From positions 1 to 64,000 of the forward strand of contig CAJTXL010000004.1 in NCBI GenBank assembly GCA_910583525.1: DNA of 64,000 nucleotides. The letters are read 5' to 3'. The notes beneath the pieces were generated by a model. It was not told the origin of the DNA. It saw only the letters and a program-made list of their open reading frames with translations, and made no database searches. The position numbers and the translations under genes are program-made. This stretch comes from an uncultured Muribaculaceae bacterium (GTDB lineage: Bacteria; Bacteroidota; Bacteroidia; Bacteroidales; Muribaculaceae). This document shows positions 34,615 through 43,201 of the stretch, piece by piece. How positions within the stretch are numbered: position 1 is the first letter of the stretch; each line of letters begins with the position of its first letter.

Positions 34615-36175
34615 TACAATACAACTACGGGTGACGCCCGAAATCGCGGCTACCGACAGCCTGCTGAAACGCGAATGCGCCCGTGCGCTCGGGGTAGCCC
34701 CTGACCGCGTCAAACTTGCCGACATAACACGCCGCTCGATAGACGCACGCCAACGGCAGGTGATGGTAAACCTCACCGTGGCCGTACACATCGACTGCAT
34801 CGACGAAGCGGCCACCGAAATCGAGCCTATAGCTTACGGCGACGTAAGCGACGCTCCGCAGGCAATCATAGTCGGAGCAGGCCCTGCCGGACTTTTCGCA
34901 GCCCTCGAACTGATAGAACTCGGCATCCGCCCTATTGTGCTGGAGCGCGGAAAGGACGTTGACAGCCGACGCGCCGACATGGTAGCCATAAACCGACAAG
35001 GCATCGTAGACCCCGACTCGAACTACTGCTTCGGCGAAGGCGGTGCCGGCGCCTACTCCGACGGCAAACTTTATACACGCAGCAAAAAGCGCGGCCCCGT
35101 AGAAAAAGTGCTGAAAATATTCCACCTTCACGGCGCCGACCGCCGCATCCTTGTCGATGCACACCCTCACATAGGCTCAGACCGGCTTCCGGCTGTCATC
35201 AAGGCCATCAGGCAGACCATAATCGCTTCGGGCGGAGAGGTGCATTTCGGCACCAGGGTCAACGGTCTGCTGCTCGACGGCAACCAAAAGCTCAGAGGAG
35301 TAAAAAGTGCCGACGGCGGCGAGTGGCTCGGCCCAGTCATCCTTGCCACAGGGCATTCGGCACGCGACGTCTACCATCTTCTTGCCGACTGCGGCATAGA
35401 ACTCGAAGCCAAAGGTCTTGCCGTAGGGGTGCGCCTCGAACATCCGCAGGAGCTGATAGACCGCATCCAATACCATTCGCCCAAAGGGCGCGGACGCTTC
35501 CTGCCTGCCGCCGAATACTCTATGCTCACACGCGTAGACGGCCGCGCCGTATATTCGTTCTGCATGTGTCCGGGCGGCTACATCATCCCTGCCGCGAGCG
35601 CCCCGGGGCAACTCGTGGTAAACGGCATGTCGCCTGCAAACCGGGGCACACAGTGGGCCAATTCGGGCATGGTCGTGGAAATCTTGCCCGAAGACATACC
35701 CGATGCCGACGGAGTGCCGTCGCCGCTTAAAATGATGTATTTTCAGGAGAGCATCGAACAGCGCTTCTTTGAAGCATCCGGCGGCACACAACAGGCACCG
35801 GCCCAACGCATGACCGATTTCGTCGAAGGTCGGCAATCGGCATCATTGCCTCGCAGTTCCTATCCGCCCGGGCTTATCAGCGCACGCATCGACGAACTAC
35901 TTCCACAAGGAGTTGCCAAACGCCTGCAAGAGGCCTTCAAGGTATTCGGAAGCAAACAACGAGGTTTCCTGAGCGAGCAGGCCGTGGTTATCGGCGACGA
36001 GACGCGCACATCATCACCAGTAAGAGTTCCGCGCGACCGCGAGAGCATGCAGCACATCTCGCTCGATGGCCTGTATCCCTGCGGCGAAGGCGCAGGATAT
36101 GCCGGCGGAATAGTCTCGGCGGCAATCGACGGCATAATGGCTGCCCGTGCCGTAGCATCGTCGGCCAATCCTTGA
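34607..36175 (+). CDS. NAD(P)/FAD-dependent oxidoreductase (uncharacterized dehydrogenase)
   Basis: A 522-residue flavoprotein of the COG2509 type. An N-terminal domain of about 80 residues (TRRSIDARQRQVMVNLTV) precedes the FAD-binding motif GAGPAG (90-95), with E113 in VLERG for the ribose. Other family blocks are NYCFGEGGAGAYSDGKLYTR, VDAHPHIGSDRLP, CMCPGGYIIPA, GFLSEQAVVIGDETRTSSPVRVPRD and PCGEGAGYAGGIVSAAIDG. The reaction is not known for this family. It overlaps the end of the exporter gene and is followed by a strong terminator, so it closes the operon that begins with the transporter at 30194. Confidence 0.85.
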   Translation: MPDTIQLRVTPEIAATDSLLKRECARALGVAPDRVKLADITRRSIDARQRQVMVNLTVAVHIDCIDEAATEIEPIAYGDVSDAPQAIIVGAGPAGLFAALELIELGIRPIVLERGKDVDSRRADMVAINRQGIVDPDSNYCFGEGGAGAYSDGKLYTRSKKRGPVEKVLKIFHLHGADRRILVDAHPHIGSDRLPAVIKAIRQTIIASGGEVHFGTRVNGLLLDGNQKLRGVKSADGGEWLGPVILATGHSARDVYHLLADCGIELEAKGLAVGVRLEHPQELIDRIQYHSPKGRGRFLPAAEYSMLTRVDGRAVYSFCMCPGGYIIPAASAPGQLVVNGMSPANRGTQWANSGMVVEILPEDIPDADGVPSPLKMMYFQESIEQRFFEASGGTQQAPAQRMTDFVEGRQSASLPRSSYPPGLISARIDELLPQGVAKRLQEAFKVFGSKQRGFLSEQAVVIGDETRTSSPVRVPRDRESMQHISLDGLYPCGEGAGYAGGIVSAAIDGIMAARAVASSANP

Positions 36176-36186
36176 AAAATATACAG

Positions 36187-36226
36187 CACAAGCGCGTCGT
36201 GCTGTGGCACGACGCGCTTGTGTTTT
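36187..36226 (+). terminator. intrinsic terminator after the FAD-dependent dehydrogenase
   Basis: A perfect 16 bp stem (36187-36202 with 36207-36222) has a four-base loop tgtg and is followed by TTTT. It is the strongest hairpin of the region and ends the 30.2-36.2 kb operon. Confidence 0.93.
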
Positions 36227-36282
36227 CCATTGTCGCCCGAAGTCTTGCGCATTGACTTTGAGCCGACTATCCTTAAAAGGAT

Positions 36283-36537
36283 TTATTTTTTGTTACGCAC
36301 ACCGTAACGGCTCATGAACTTGTCGACGCGGCCTGCGGTATCGACGAGTTTCTGCTTGCCTGTGAAGAAGGGGTGCGAAGCGCTGGTGATTTCAAGTTTC
36401 ACCAGAGGATAAGTTTTTCCTTCGATTTCGATGGTTTCGCGAGTAGCCACGGTCGAACGGGTAATGAAGATTTCTTCATTCGACATGTCTTTGAAAACCA
36501 CTTCGCGGTAATCTGAAGGATGAATGTCTTTTTTCAT
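36283..36537 (-). CDS. rpmE2: 50S ribosomal protein L31 type B
   Basis: An 84-residue ribosomal protein. It starts MKKDIHPSDYREVVFKD and has SASHPFFTGKQKLVDTAGRVDKF, typical of type B L31. It lacks the cysteine pairs of the zinc-binding form, so it is the C-minus version that many bacteria use when zinc is scarce; here no second L31 gene is in the window. It is transcribed away from the aspartyl protease gene. The upstream stretch 36538-36760 holds a decayed half copy of the 196 bp element. Confidence 0.97.
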   Translation of the reverse strand: MKKDIHPSDYREVVFKDMSNEEIFITRSTVATRETIEIEGKTYPLVKLEITSASHPFFTGKQKLVDTAGRVDKFMSRYGVRNKK

Positions 36538-36661
36538 TTTGTTGAACTCTTTAATACGTATTAATCAATTACTTATAAGTGCTGGTAAGGCACACTTTTT
36601 CGTAATGGCCTGCAAATTTACGCATTTTTTTTGGAATAGGCAAATTCAGGAATGGCATGTT

Positions 36662-36729
36662 TTTCTTTGCTGCTTAAAATATACTCGGAAATGCAGACTT
36701 TCAACAAAGAAAACGTCTAAATCATTTCT
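36662..36729 (+). repeat. decayed right half of the 196 bp element
   Basis: The segment tttgctgcttaaaatat, then actcggaaatgcag, then tctaaatcatttc follows the order and spacing of the right half of the 196 bp element (tttgcagctcaaaatcc, actcggaaatacat, tttaaatcacttc). It lies 32 bases upstream of the intact second copy. I see no matching left half, so it looks like a remnant of an older insertion. Confidence 0.6.
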
Positions 36730-36748
36730 ATATGTAGCTCAAGATTAT

Positions 36749-36756
36749 TATCTTTG
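36749..36756 (+). promoter_or_regulatory. -7 box upstream of the aspartyl protease gene
   Basis: The bases tatctttg match TAnnTTTG exactly and end four bases before the second copy of the 196 bp element, the same arrangement as in front of the pullulanase gene. No TTTG is present at -33. Confidence 0.5.
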
Positions 36757-36760
36757 CCAA

Positions 36761-36956
36761 TGAAGTGGTTTAAACTTATTTATTAATGTTAAAATTAGAA
36801 GCTATTTATGGCTTGCGTCAATCTTTCGGCGTCTTTCCGGCGTCTTTTGCGCTGCTTCATCGGTCATGTGGCACAGCCACACTCCCTCTTTGCAGCTCAA
36901 AATCCACTCGGAAATACATCCGAAAGCTTAACGAATAAAAAGTTTAAATCACTTCA
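36761..36956 (+). repeat. 196 bp palindromic element, copy 2
   Basis: Its left end tgaagtggtttaaact (36761-36776) and right end (36941-36956) are inverted repeats with one G-T type mismatch. Length is exactly that of copy 1. The two copies agree almost fully from gcttgcgtcaatctttcggc to the right end. The central hairpin tgtggc/gccaca is at 36867-36881, with loop change only. It lies 30 bases before the start codon of the aspartyl protease gene. Confidence 0.85.
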
Positions 36957-36986
36957 ATATATAAGTAACACGAAAATCAACCATCT

Positions 36987-38468
36987 ATGAAAAGGCTTCT
37001 TCAATTATTGTGTTATTTCGTCCTTGCAAGCTCATTGAGTTCTGCACAGACATATGATGAAAAAATCGCAAATGCCATGAACAGTGGCGATTGGTTTGCG
37101 CTTGATTCCGTATATCACTCAGCACCCAAAGATTCTATCCATGGTTTTCTCGAAGTATATGCTCGCTGCTTAATCGGCAATCGCCTCAATCGTCCCGACG
37201 TTTCGATTCCGGCTTTTGACGAACTGCTCAATACCAAATCGGCCGAACTTGACTTGGGCAATCTAATCAGCGCATCTATGATGTTCGCAATGGATTTAAG
37301 CCGGACAAACGACAATGCAACCGCAGCATCGATGCTGACTTCCATTTTAGATGCTACACGACAGCATTTAGACTCGGCAACAAGCGCCATGCTACAGTCT
37401 TATGAAAATCAATACGCGGCTCTCTCGAAATACAAACCATACAGCATAGACTTCGGACAACAGACAGAAGCTCAAATACCGTTCAGATACATGCCGGTAG
37501 GGCCGAAGGACAAAGGTGCCGTTTTAATGCGTCTTGACCAATGCAGTATCAACGGCAACCATGCCGAAATCACCTTCGACACAGGAGCCGGCGTAAATAT
37601 TATTTCTGATTTGTCTGCACAAAAATTGGGACTGATACCTCTCGACGCTTCGTCTACTGTCTGTGGTTTTGGACTTCAGTCCGGCTCCAAAGCGATAGCC
37701 AAAGAGCTTAAAATCGGGTCGATTACCATCACCGATGTACCTTTTACGGTAATCCATATCACATCCAACAACGAAGAAGCTGACAAATATATCAACGCCC
37801 TCGATATTGTCGTGGGCAGTGAACTTATGCTGCAACTGAAAGATTTGACCATTGATTTCGCCAAACAGCTGATTACAGTACCCTCTGTTGCACCGGCTCG
37901 TAGCACAACACCTTCAAACATATGCTTTTCTTCAAGCATGAATCTGCTGACGAAAGGAACCGTCAACGACAATAAGATGCTGATGAACATTGACACCGGC
38001 GATGCTTCGTACGGCACACTGAACAAACAATTCTATGAGGCAAATAAAGAATTTGTTTCTTCATGCCCCTTAGATACTGTCCGAACCGCAGGGATTGGCG
38101 GTGTGCACATTTCGCAATGTTATCGGGTACCCGACATGACAGCACAATTGGGCGGCAGCACCGTCACTATCCCCGAGATGACAGTGCAGACACAAGACAA
38201 CCCTTCCGTGCAAGATTATGAATGTAATTTCGGCTTACAGTCGTTAAGGCTATTCAGTAAAATCCGCTTCAATTTAGTGGACTTCACCTTAACGACATAT
38301 CCATATTCCTTATCCTTGAATACACAGAAAACATCATCACATAACATTCCGACTTTTACCGTAACTAACGACAAAGGTATAACACCCCTGCAGGCTATTG
38401 GCTGCATAGCCGTAGGGGTCGGCAAAGTGCTGTTAAATCAGAACGGCTCAGATAACCCCGATTTATAG
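36987..38468 (+). CDS. secreted retropepsin-like aspartyl protease with two DTG motifs
   Basis: A 493-residue protein with a signal peptide (residues 1-20). Residues 25-150 are helical and may form a TPR-like domain. Two aspartyl protease lobes follow: D198-T199-G200 in ITFDTGAGVNIIS, with VVGSELM at 275-281 as the second signature, and D336-T337-G338 in MNIDTGDASYG. Both catalytic aspartates are therefore in one chain, as in pepsin, whereas retropepsins pair two chains. Its target is unknown; location should be periplasmic. The gene is preceded by the second 196 bp element. Family membership is likely, while activity is not proven, since the second motif lacks the usual small residue after DTG. 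Confidence 0.8.
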   Translation: MKRLLQLLCYFVLASSLSSAQTYDEKIANAMNSGDWFALDSVYHSAPKDSIHGFLEVYARCLIGNRLNRPDVSIPAFDELLNTKSAELDLGNLISASMMFAMDLSRTNDNATAASMLTSILDATRQHLDSATSAMLQSYENQYAALSKYKPYSIDFGQQTEAQIPFRYMPVGPKDKGAVLMRLDQCSINGNHAEITFDTGAGVNIISDLSAQKLGLIPLDASSTVCGFGLQSGSKAIAKELKIGSITITDVPFTVIHITSNNEEADKYINALDIVVGSELMLQLKDLTIDFAKQLITVPSVAPARSTTPSNICFSSSMNLLTKGTVNDNKMLMNIDTGDASYGTLNKQFYEANKEFVSSCPLDTVRTAGIGGVHISQCYRVPDMTAQLGGSTVTIPEMTVQTQDNPSVQDYECNFGLQSLRLFSKIRFNLVDFTLTTYPYSLSLNTQKTSSHNIPTFTVTNDKGITPLQAIGCIAVGVGKVLLNQNGSDNPDL

Positions 38469-38579
38469 TATATACGCAAAAAAAGAGAGGGGACCATCAC
38501 GGCTGCCTCCCTTTCCATTCATCACATTATGCTTAAAATAAAAGTGCTTTCGAGTTGATAGTATGTAGTATGATACACA

Positions 38580-39155
38580 TCAGTAACGGTCTTCGATTAC
38601 CTCCCAGTCGACAATGTCCCACAGTTTTGCGAGGGCATCGGCACGACGGTTCTGATAGTCGAGATAGTAGGCATGCTCCCATACGTCGAATGTAAGTAGC
38701 GGCGTAAGACCGTCGGTCATGGGGTTTGCTGCGTTCGGGCCTTGCGTTATGAAAAGCTTGCCGCTCTCGTCGCGCGAAAGCCATACCCAACCGGAGCCGA
38801 ACAGACCTACGCCTGCGTCGACAAAGGCTTCCTTGAATTTATCGAAAGAACCGAAATCACGGTCTATGGCTTTACGCAAGTCTCCGGTCGGCTCACGACG
38901 TCCGTCGGGCGAGAATGAGAAGAAATAGAATATATGGTTCCATGCCTGCGATGCGTTGTTGAAAAGCGGACCCTTGGCATGGGTGATTATGTCTTCAAGT
39001 TCGGCATCTTCGTAGGGCGAACCCTTTATAAGCCTGTTGAGGTTGTCGATATAGGTCTTTTCGTGCTTTCCATAGTGGAATTCAACGGTACGGCTGCTGA
39101 TGGCAGGTTCGAGAGCGTCGTTCGCGTATGGGAGTTTTGGCTGTTCGTAAGTCAT
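38580..39155 (-). CDS. sodB: superoxide dismutase (Fe/Mn)
   Basis: A 191-residue enzyme of the iron/manganese superfamily. Metal ligands are H27 (VEFHYGKHEKTY), H74 (WNHIFYF), D157 and H161 (FDVWEHAYYLDY). The length and sequence suit the iron or cambialistic enzymes of Bacteroides. It removes superoxide in the cytoplasm. It is transcribed alone, convergent with the aspartyl protease and divergent from the NlpC/P60 lipoprotein gene. Confidence 0.97.
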   Translation of the reverse strand: MTYEQPKLPYANDALEPAISSRTVEFHYGKHEKTYIDNLNRLIKGSPYEDAELEDIITHAKGPLFNNASQAWNHIFYFFSFSPDGRREPTGDLRKAIDRDFGSFDKFKEAFVDAGVGLFGSGWVWLSRDESGKLFITQGPNAANPMTDGLTPLLTFDVWEHAYYLDYQNRRADALAKLWDIVDWEVIEDRY

Positions 39156-39265
39156 AGTGTCTGTTTATTTATGTTTGAGTAACTAATTAACACCCGTCGC
39201 GACATCATAGTTCGTGTATATTACCGATTTGACATTTGTTAAATTGGTTTTACCGATTTATTCCT

Positions 39266-39273
39266 TACCTTTG
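39266..39273 (+). promoter_or_regulatory. -7 box for the NlpC/P60 lipoprotein gene
   Basis: The bases tacctttg match TAnnTTTG exactly and TTGG at 39244-39247 may be a weak -33 box, 18 bases upstream. The start codon follows 18 bases later. Confidence 0.5.
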
Positions 39274-39291
39274 TCTATATAAACAGTTTTT

Positions 39292-40011
39292 ATGCGATTC
39301 TACCGTACCCTACTCTGTTGCCTCACAGCCTGTCTGTTGCTTGCCTCGTGCCATAGCCGCAAGCAGGCTTCGGGTGTGCCGGGGCACGGTTCGATTGAGT
39401 ATGACAGTCGCGACAAGCACGGGCACCACAAAGATGCCGGTAAGACTGATATGGCGGACTTGCTTGAAAAGGAAGCCCGGCAATGGCTCGGAACGCGCTA
39501 TGTCTACGGCGGCGAATCGCGAAACGGCACCGACTGCTCAGGGATGGTGATGAAAGTGTTTGAGAAAGTCGCCGGAGTGAAACTTCCACGCAATTCGCAG
39601 AAACAGCAGCAATTCTGCGAGCCGGTCAGCCTAAGGCACGTCAACCGCGGCGACCTGCTGTTTTTCTGCACCTCGTCGAAAAAAGGCCGCGTAAGCCACG
39701 TCGGGCTTTACATAGGCAAAGGCGATTTCATACATGCGTCGACATCGAAGGGCGTAATCATAAGCAATATGGAGCAGGACTACTACCGGCGTCATTTCCA
39801 TTCGGCCGGACGCGTCCCCGGCATGTGGAGCAAAGTAAGAAAATACGGGACAGACCCTGCAATCATAGAAGCAAGCGGCCCGGCAAGACCTCCCATTGAG
39901 CTTGCCGAGCCGATATTGATTGAAAGCCCTGATAGCGCGACAACGATGCCTGACGAGCCGGTCGTGTCCGACAGCATCCGCAACGAGGTGCGCAGAGCCA
40001 TGGAGTGGTAG
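39292..40011 (+). CDS. NlpC/P60 family lipoprotein
   Basis: A 239-residue lipoprotein. The signal peptide ends in LLASC with lipidated Cys20. The NlpC/P60 domain (about 60-170) has Cys in TDCSGMVM, His in SHVGLYIG and a third polar site in FIHAST. This arrangement fits a murein DL-endopeptidase of the Spr/NlpC type, anchored to the outer membrane. The C-terminal 50 residues are rich in proline and serine and probably disordered. It has no SH3 domains, unlike the NlpC/P60 protein at 1599. It converges with the DUF3332 gene, from which it is separated by one base. Confidence 0.9.
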   Translation: MRFYRTLLCCLTACLLLASCHSRKQASGVPGHGSIEYDSRDKHGHHKDAGKTDMADLLEKEARQWLGTRYVYGGESRNGTDCSGMVMKVFEKVAGVKLPRNSQKQQQFCEPVSLRHVNRGDLLFFCTSSKKGRVSHVGLYIGKGDFIHASTSKGVIISNMEQDYYRRHFHSAGRVPGMWSKVRKYGTDPAIIEASGPARPPIELAEPILIESPDSATTMPDEPVVSDSIRNEVRRAMEW

Positions 40012-40012
40012 A

Positions 40013-40561
40013 TTACCGTGCCGCCATCATAGCTTTTGTCGCCATCTGCTGATAGGCGTATACGCCGGCCTGCGAAATTTCGACAGTGCGGTAGTCGTTG
40101 TCGCCAACGGGAACACGCACGTGCGTATCGTCTACGAAAGCAAACAGAACATGGCTTTCACCACCGATATTCACGCTCCATTCCTGTTGTTCGGCATCGA
40201 AATCGAGCCTTACAGAACTGCCGTCATTGCAGCTGACGATGTCATATCCCTTACCGTCGCATTTAACGAGGTAGCGTCCGTCGTTTCCTTCAATTACTTT
40301 TTCGCCTTTAGCCATGGGGTTGCTGCCGCTCCAGAACTCGATGCTGTTCAGCACCACCAAATCGGCAAGGCATGTGACTTCGTAGACGGGAAGCACCCAA
40401 AAAGCGAAGAACACCAATTCGTTGAGGAACTTGTTGCCGACATTCTGGTTCCAGCCTAAAAGGCGGTTTGTAAGAGAGAAACTGCCGATGCACGAAGGCG
40501 TCGTTACCGCAGTGAAGAGCAGCATCGCCGCCATAGCACCGCTAAGGATTTTTTTCTTCAT
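40013..40561 (-). CDS. DUF3332 family lipoprotein
   Basis: A 182-residue protein with a signal peptide that ends near TTPSC24, a possible lipobox although its consensus is weak. The conserved block GSFSLTNRLLGWNQNVGNKFLNELVFFAF is followed by PVYEVTCLADLVVLNSIEFWSGSNP, both diagnostic of DUF3332, with two hydrophobic segments. The C-terminal half is a small beta domain. The function of the family is unknown. It is the last gene of a long minus-strand group but has a separate short upstream gap. Confidence 0.8.
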   Translation of the reverse strand: MKKKILSGAMAAMLLFTAVTTPSCIGSFSLTNRLLGWNQNVGNKFLNELVFFAFWVLPVYEVTCLADLVVLNSIEFWSGSNPMAKGEKVIEGNDGRYLVKCDGKGYDIVSCNDGSSVRLDFDAEQQEWSVNIGGESHVLFAFVDDTHVRVPVGDNDYRTVEISQAGVYAYQQMATKAMMAAR

Positions 40562-40615
40562 AGATGTTAGTGATAAATTATGTGGTGAAACGTGTTTTTA
40601 GTATCAATATAGATG

Positions 40616-42001
40616 TCAAGCACTTATCTCGCGCCTTGCCTGTTCGTAGAAGTTTGTTATGTTCTTGACGTAGTTTACGGTTTCAGTACCACGACAATAT
40701 CCGTACCGTACCACAGGGTCGTTGTAGTACTTTGGATTCATCTTCATCAATATCGCCTTCGATACGTTATCGTCCCACACCTGTGGGTCGAGACCGTATT
40801 TTTCGGCAAGGGCAATGGCATCGTAGACATGCGCTATGCCTACATTATACGCCGCAATGACAAATTTGAGCCTTTCTTTGTCGTTTGGTACGTATTTTAG
40901 CAGGTAACGATCCAAATCGCTTATCAGCTGAGTCGCCACCTTGACACTCACCTCGGGGTTGTTCAGTTTGGACACACTTGTGCGATACCCACGGGCGGTT
41001 TTCGGCATGATTTGCATAAGCCCTCTTGCCCCGACCCAAGAGCGTGCGTTTGGCTTGAAGCGACTTTCCTGAAATGCCTGTGCCGCCATAAGACGCCAGT
41101 CCCAACCGATTTGCGGAGCGTATTTCTTGAAGAGGTTGTCGTACTGCGATATATATCCTTTAGAGAAATCGAAGCGGAAAGAAGGCGCCGCCTTCGACAT
41201 CTCGAAATAGCGTTTGAGCAACTCGGCATTTGTCAACTGAGGCGAATCTCCTGCAAACCATGCGTCGATAGAGTCGGCAAGCCACTCCTTGTCGGGAGCT
41301 ACTGCCCAAGAAGCCCTCTGCGGAAAGCTGACCTGCAGGTCGACGTCGAGGTCGGGGTAATATGTGCGGTTCAGCATTGCTATGTCGCTGTCGACAACGG
41401 TGAGCGGTATTTTTCCGTCGCTTACCATCTTGATAAGGTCTTCGGTGATAAGACTGTCGGCATCAACTTCCTTGATTATTATGCCGCCTCCGATTTCATC
41501 GTTGAGATGCTGCAGCCGCCGTAGGTATTTGCTGTCTTTTTCGACATACACCTCTTTACCGACAAGTTCGGTGACGTCGGTAAGCGGAGCTTCCCCTTTT
41601 ACTTTTGGCTGCACAAGCACCTGCGACGTGAAATTTTCAGGGCCGCAAGGAAGAACATACTGCTTGTAATGCTTTGTTATGGGCACTTCGTAGGCTATAA
41701 GATCGACTTTTCCGCTGTCGAGCATCTCGACTGCCGACGCAAGACTTTTGGCGACTTTAAGGTCGAGCACCATCCCTTTCTGCCGCGTAAGGCTGTCGAG
41801 GAGCGTATAGTCGTATCCCATAGGCTCTCCACGGTATATGAAATATGAGGTCGGGCTATAGAGCGTTACGACTTTCAAGGTATCGGGCAAAGGCTTGCCG
41901 CCTTGTGATGCCGATGCCTGACCGCCTTTGCCGCACGCGACCAAGGCAGCCATGAAAGCCGTTGCCAACAGCATTATCAAACACAGTCTATACCGCATCA
42001 A
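40616..42001 (-). CDS. MltF-like lytic transglycosylase lipoprotein
   Basis: A 461-residue lipoprotein (lipobox near AALVAC). Residues about 40-270 form a periplasmic solute-binding-type domain, and residues about 290-440 form a lysozyme-like SLT domain with the catalytic glutamate in AQAFQESRFKP and the following GARGLMQIMPKTA. This two-domain arrangement is that of MltF, a membrane-bound lytic transglycosylase that cleaves murein glycan strands. The binding domain in MltF senses muropeptides. It lies 11 bases after purM. Confidence 0.9.
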   Translation of the reverse strand: MMRYRLCLIMLLATAFMAALVACGKGGQASASQGGKPLPDTLKVVTLYSPTSYFIYRGEPMGYDYTLLDSLTRQKGMVLDLKVAKSLASAVEMLDSGKVDLIAYEVPITKHYKQYVLPCGPENFTSQVLVQPKVKGEAPLTDVTELVGKEVYVEKDSKYLRRLQHLNDEIGGGIIIKEVDADSLITEDLIKMVSDGKIPLTVVDSDIAMLNRTYYPDLDVDLQVSFPQRASWAVAPDKEWLADSIDAWFAGDSPQLTNAELLKRYFEMSKAAPSFRFDFSKGYISQYDNLFKKYAPQIGWDWRLMAAQAFQESRFKPNARSWVGARGLMQIMPKTARGYRTSVSKLNNPEVSVKVATQLISDLDRYLLKYVPNDKERLKFVIAAYNVGIAHVYDAIALAEKYGLDPQVWDDNVSKAILMKMNPKYYNDPVVRYGYCRGTETVNYVKNITNFYEQARREISA

Positions 42002-42012
42002 AGTGAGTCAAT

Positions 42013-43179
42013 TCAATAATCAAATATGCCGAAAGGCGTTTCAAGGGTGAGTTTGTTGACCGGAGCTTCCTCGACGCGTCCGACGATTTTTGCAGGAACA
42101 CCGAAACTTTGTGAAATACGGATTATCTCGTCGGCGGCCGATGCCGGGCAATAGAATTCGAGACGGTGACCCATGTTGAACACACGGTACATTTCGCGAG
42201 GGTCTGTGCCCGATTCACGCCTTATGAGGTCGAAGAGCGGCGGAATGTCAAAAAACTCGTCTTTAATAACGTGTTTGCCCTTTACAAAGTTCATGATTTT
42301 GGTCTGCGCACCACCCGAGCAATGTACCATTCCGTGGATTTGAGGACGCAAAGCGTCGAGCACGGCTTTCACAACGGGCGCATAGGTGCGTGTCGGCGAA
42401 AGCACAAGTTTGCCGGCGTTTACAGGCGCACCTACAACACTGTCGGTAAGACCGTAAGAACCGCAGTAGACAAGTTCGGTAGGCAGTCCGCCGTCGTAAG
42501 TCTCCGGATAAGCCTCGGCTACTTTTTTCGAGAATACATCATGGCGCGCTGATGTAAGCCCGTTGCTGCCCATGCCTCCGTTATATTCAGTTTCGTAGGC
42601 TGCCTGTCCGTATGATGCGAGACCGACAATTACATCGCCGGCGGCAATGTTCGCATTGTCGATGACATCGGCGCGCTTCATGCGGCACGTTACGGTGCTG
42701 TCGACAATTATTGTTCGCACGAGGTCGCCGACATCGGCGGTCTCGCCGCCTGTCGAATAGATGTTTACATCGTGCCTGCGCAGTTCTTCGAGAAGTTCTT
42801 CCGTGCCGTTTATGATTGCGGCTATCACTTCTCCGGGGACAAGGCGTTTATTGCGTCCGATAGTCGACGACAGGAGTATGTTGTCGGTAGCGCCTACACA
42901 CAGCAGGTCATCGATATTCATGATAAGGGCATCCTGAGCAATACCTTTCCATACCGACAGGTCGCCCGTCTCGCGCCAATATGCGTAGGCAAGCGCCGAC
43001 TTTGTGCCTGCGCCGTCGGCGTGCATTATGTTGCACCATTGTTCGTCGCCGCCAAGATAGTCAGGGACGATTTTGCAGAACGCACCCGGAAAGATGCCTT
43101 TGTCGATGTTTTTTATAGCGGTGTGCACGTCGGTCTTTGAAGCCGATACTCCGCGCAAGTCGTAACGTTCGTTAGCCAT
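42013..43179 (-). CDS. purM: phosphoribosylformylglycinamidine cyclo-ligase (AIR synthase)
   Basis: A 388-residue ATP-dependent enzyme of purine synthesis. The N-terminal part has RYDLRGVSASKTDVH, HADGAGTKSALA and DDLLCVGATDNILLS, and the ATP-binding half has STGGETADVGD and HCSGGAQTKI. It is about 40 residues longer than E. coli PurM, as in other Bacteroidota. It lies between a cation antiporter and a lytic transglycosylase, so the neighbourhood is mixed. Confidence 0.93.
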   Translation of the reverse strand: MANERYDLRGVSASKTDVHTAIKNIDKGIFPGAFCKIVPDYLGGDEQWCNIMHADGAGTKSALAYAYWRETGDLSVWKGIAQDALIMNIDDLLCVGATDNILLSSTIGRNKRLVPGEVIAAIINGTEELLEELRRHDVNIYSTGGETADVGDLVRTIIVDSTVTCRMKRADVIDNANIAAGDVIVGLASYGQAAYETEYNGGMGSNGLTSARHDVFSKKVAEAYPETYDGGLPTELVYCGSYGLTDSVVGAPVNAGKLVLSPTRTYAPVVKAVLDALRPQIHGMVHCSGGAQTKIMNFVKGKHVIKDEFFDIPPLFDLIRRESGTDPREMYRVFNMGHRLEFYCPASAADEIIRISQSFGVPAKIVGRVEEAPVNKLTLETPFGIFDY

Positions 43180-43201
43180 TGCCCTGTTTTTTATATTGTT
43201 T

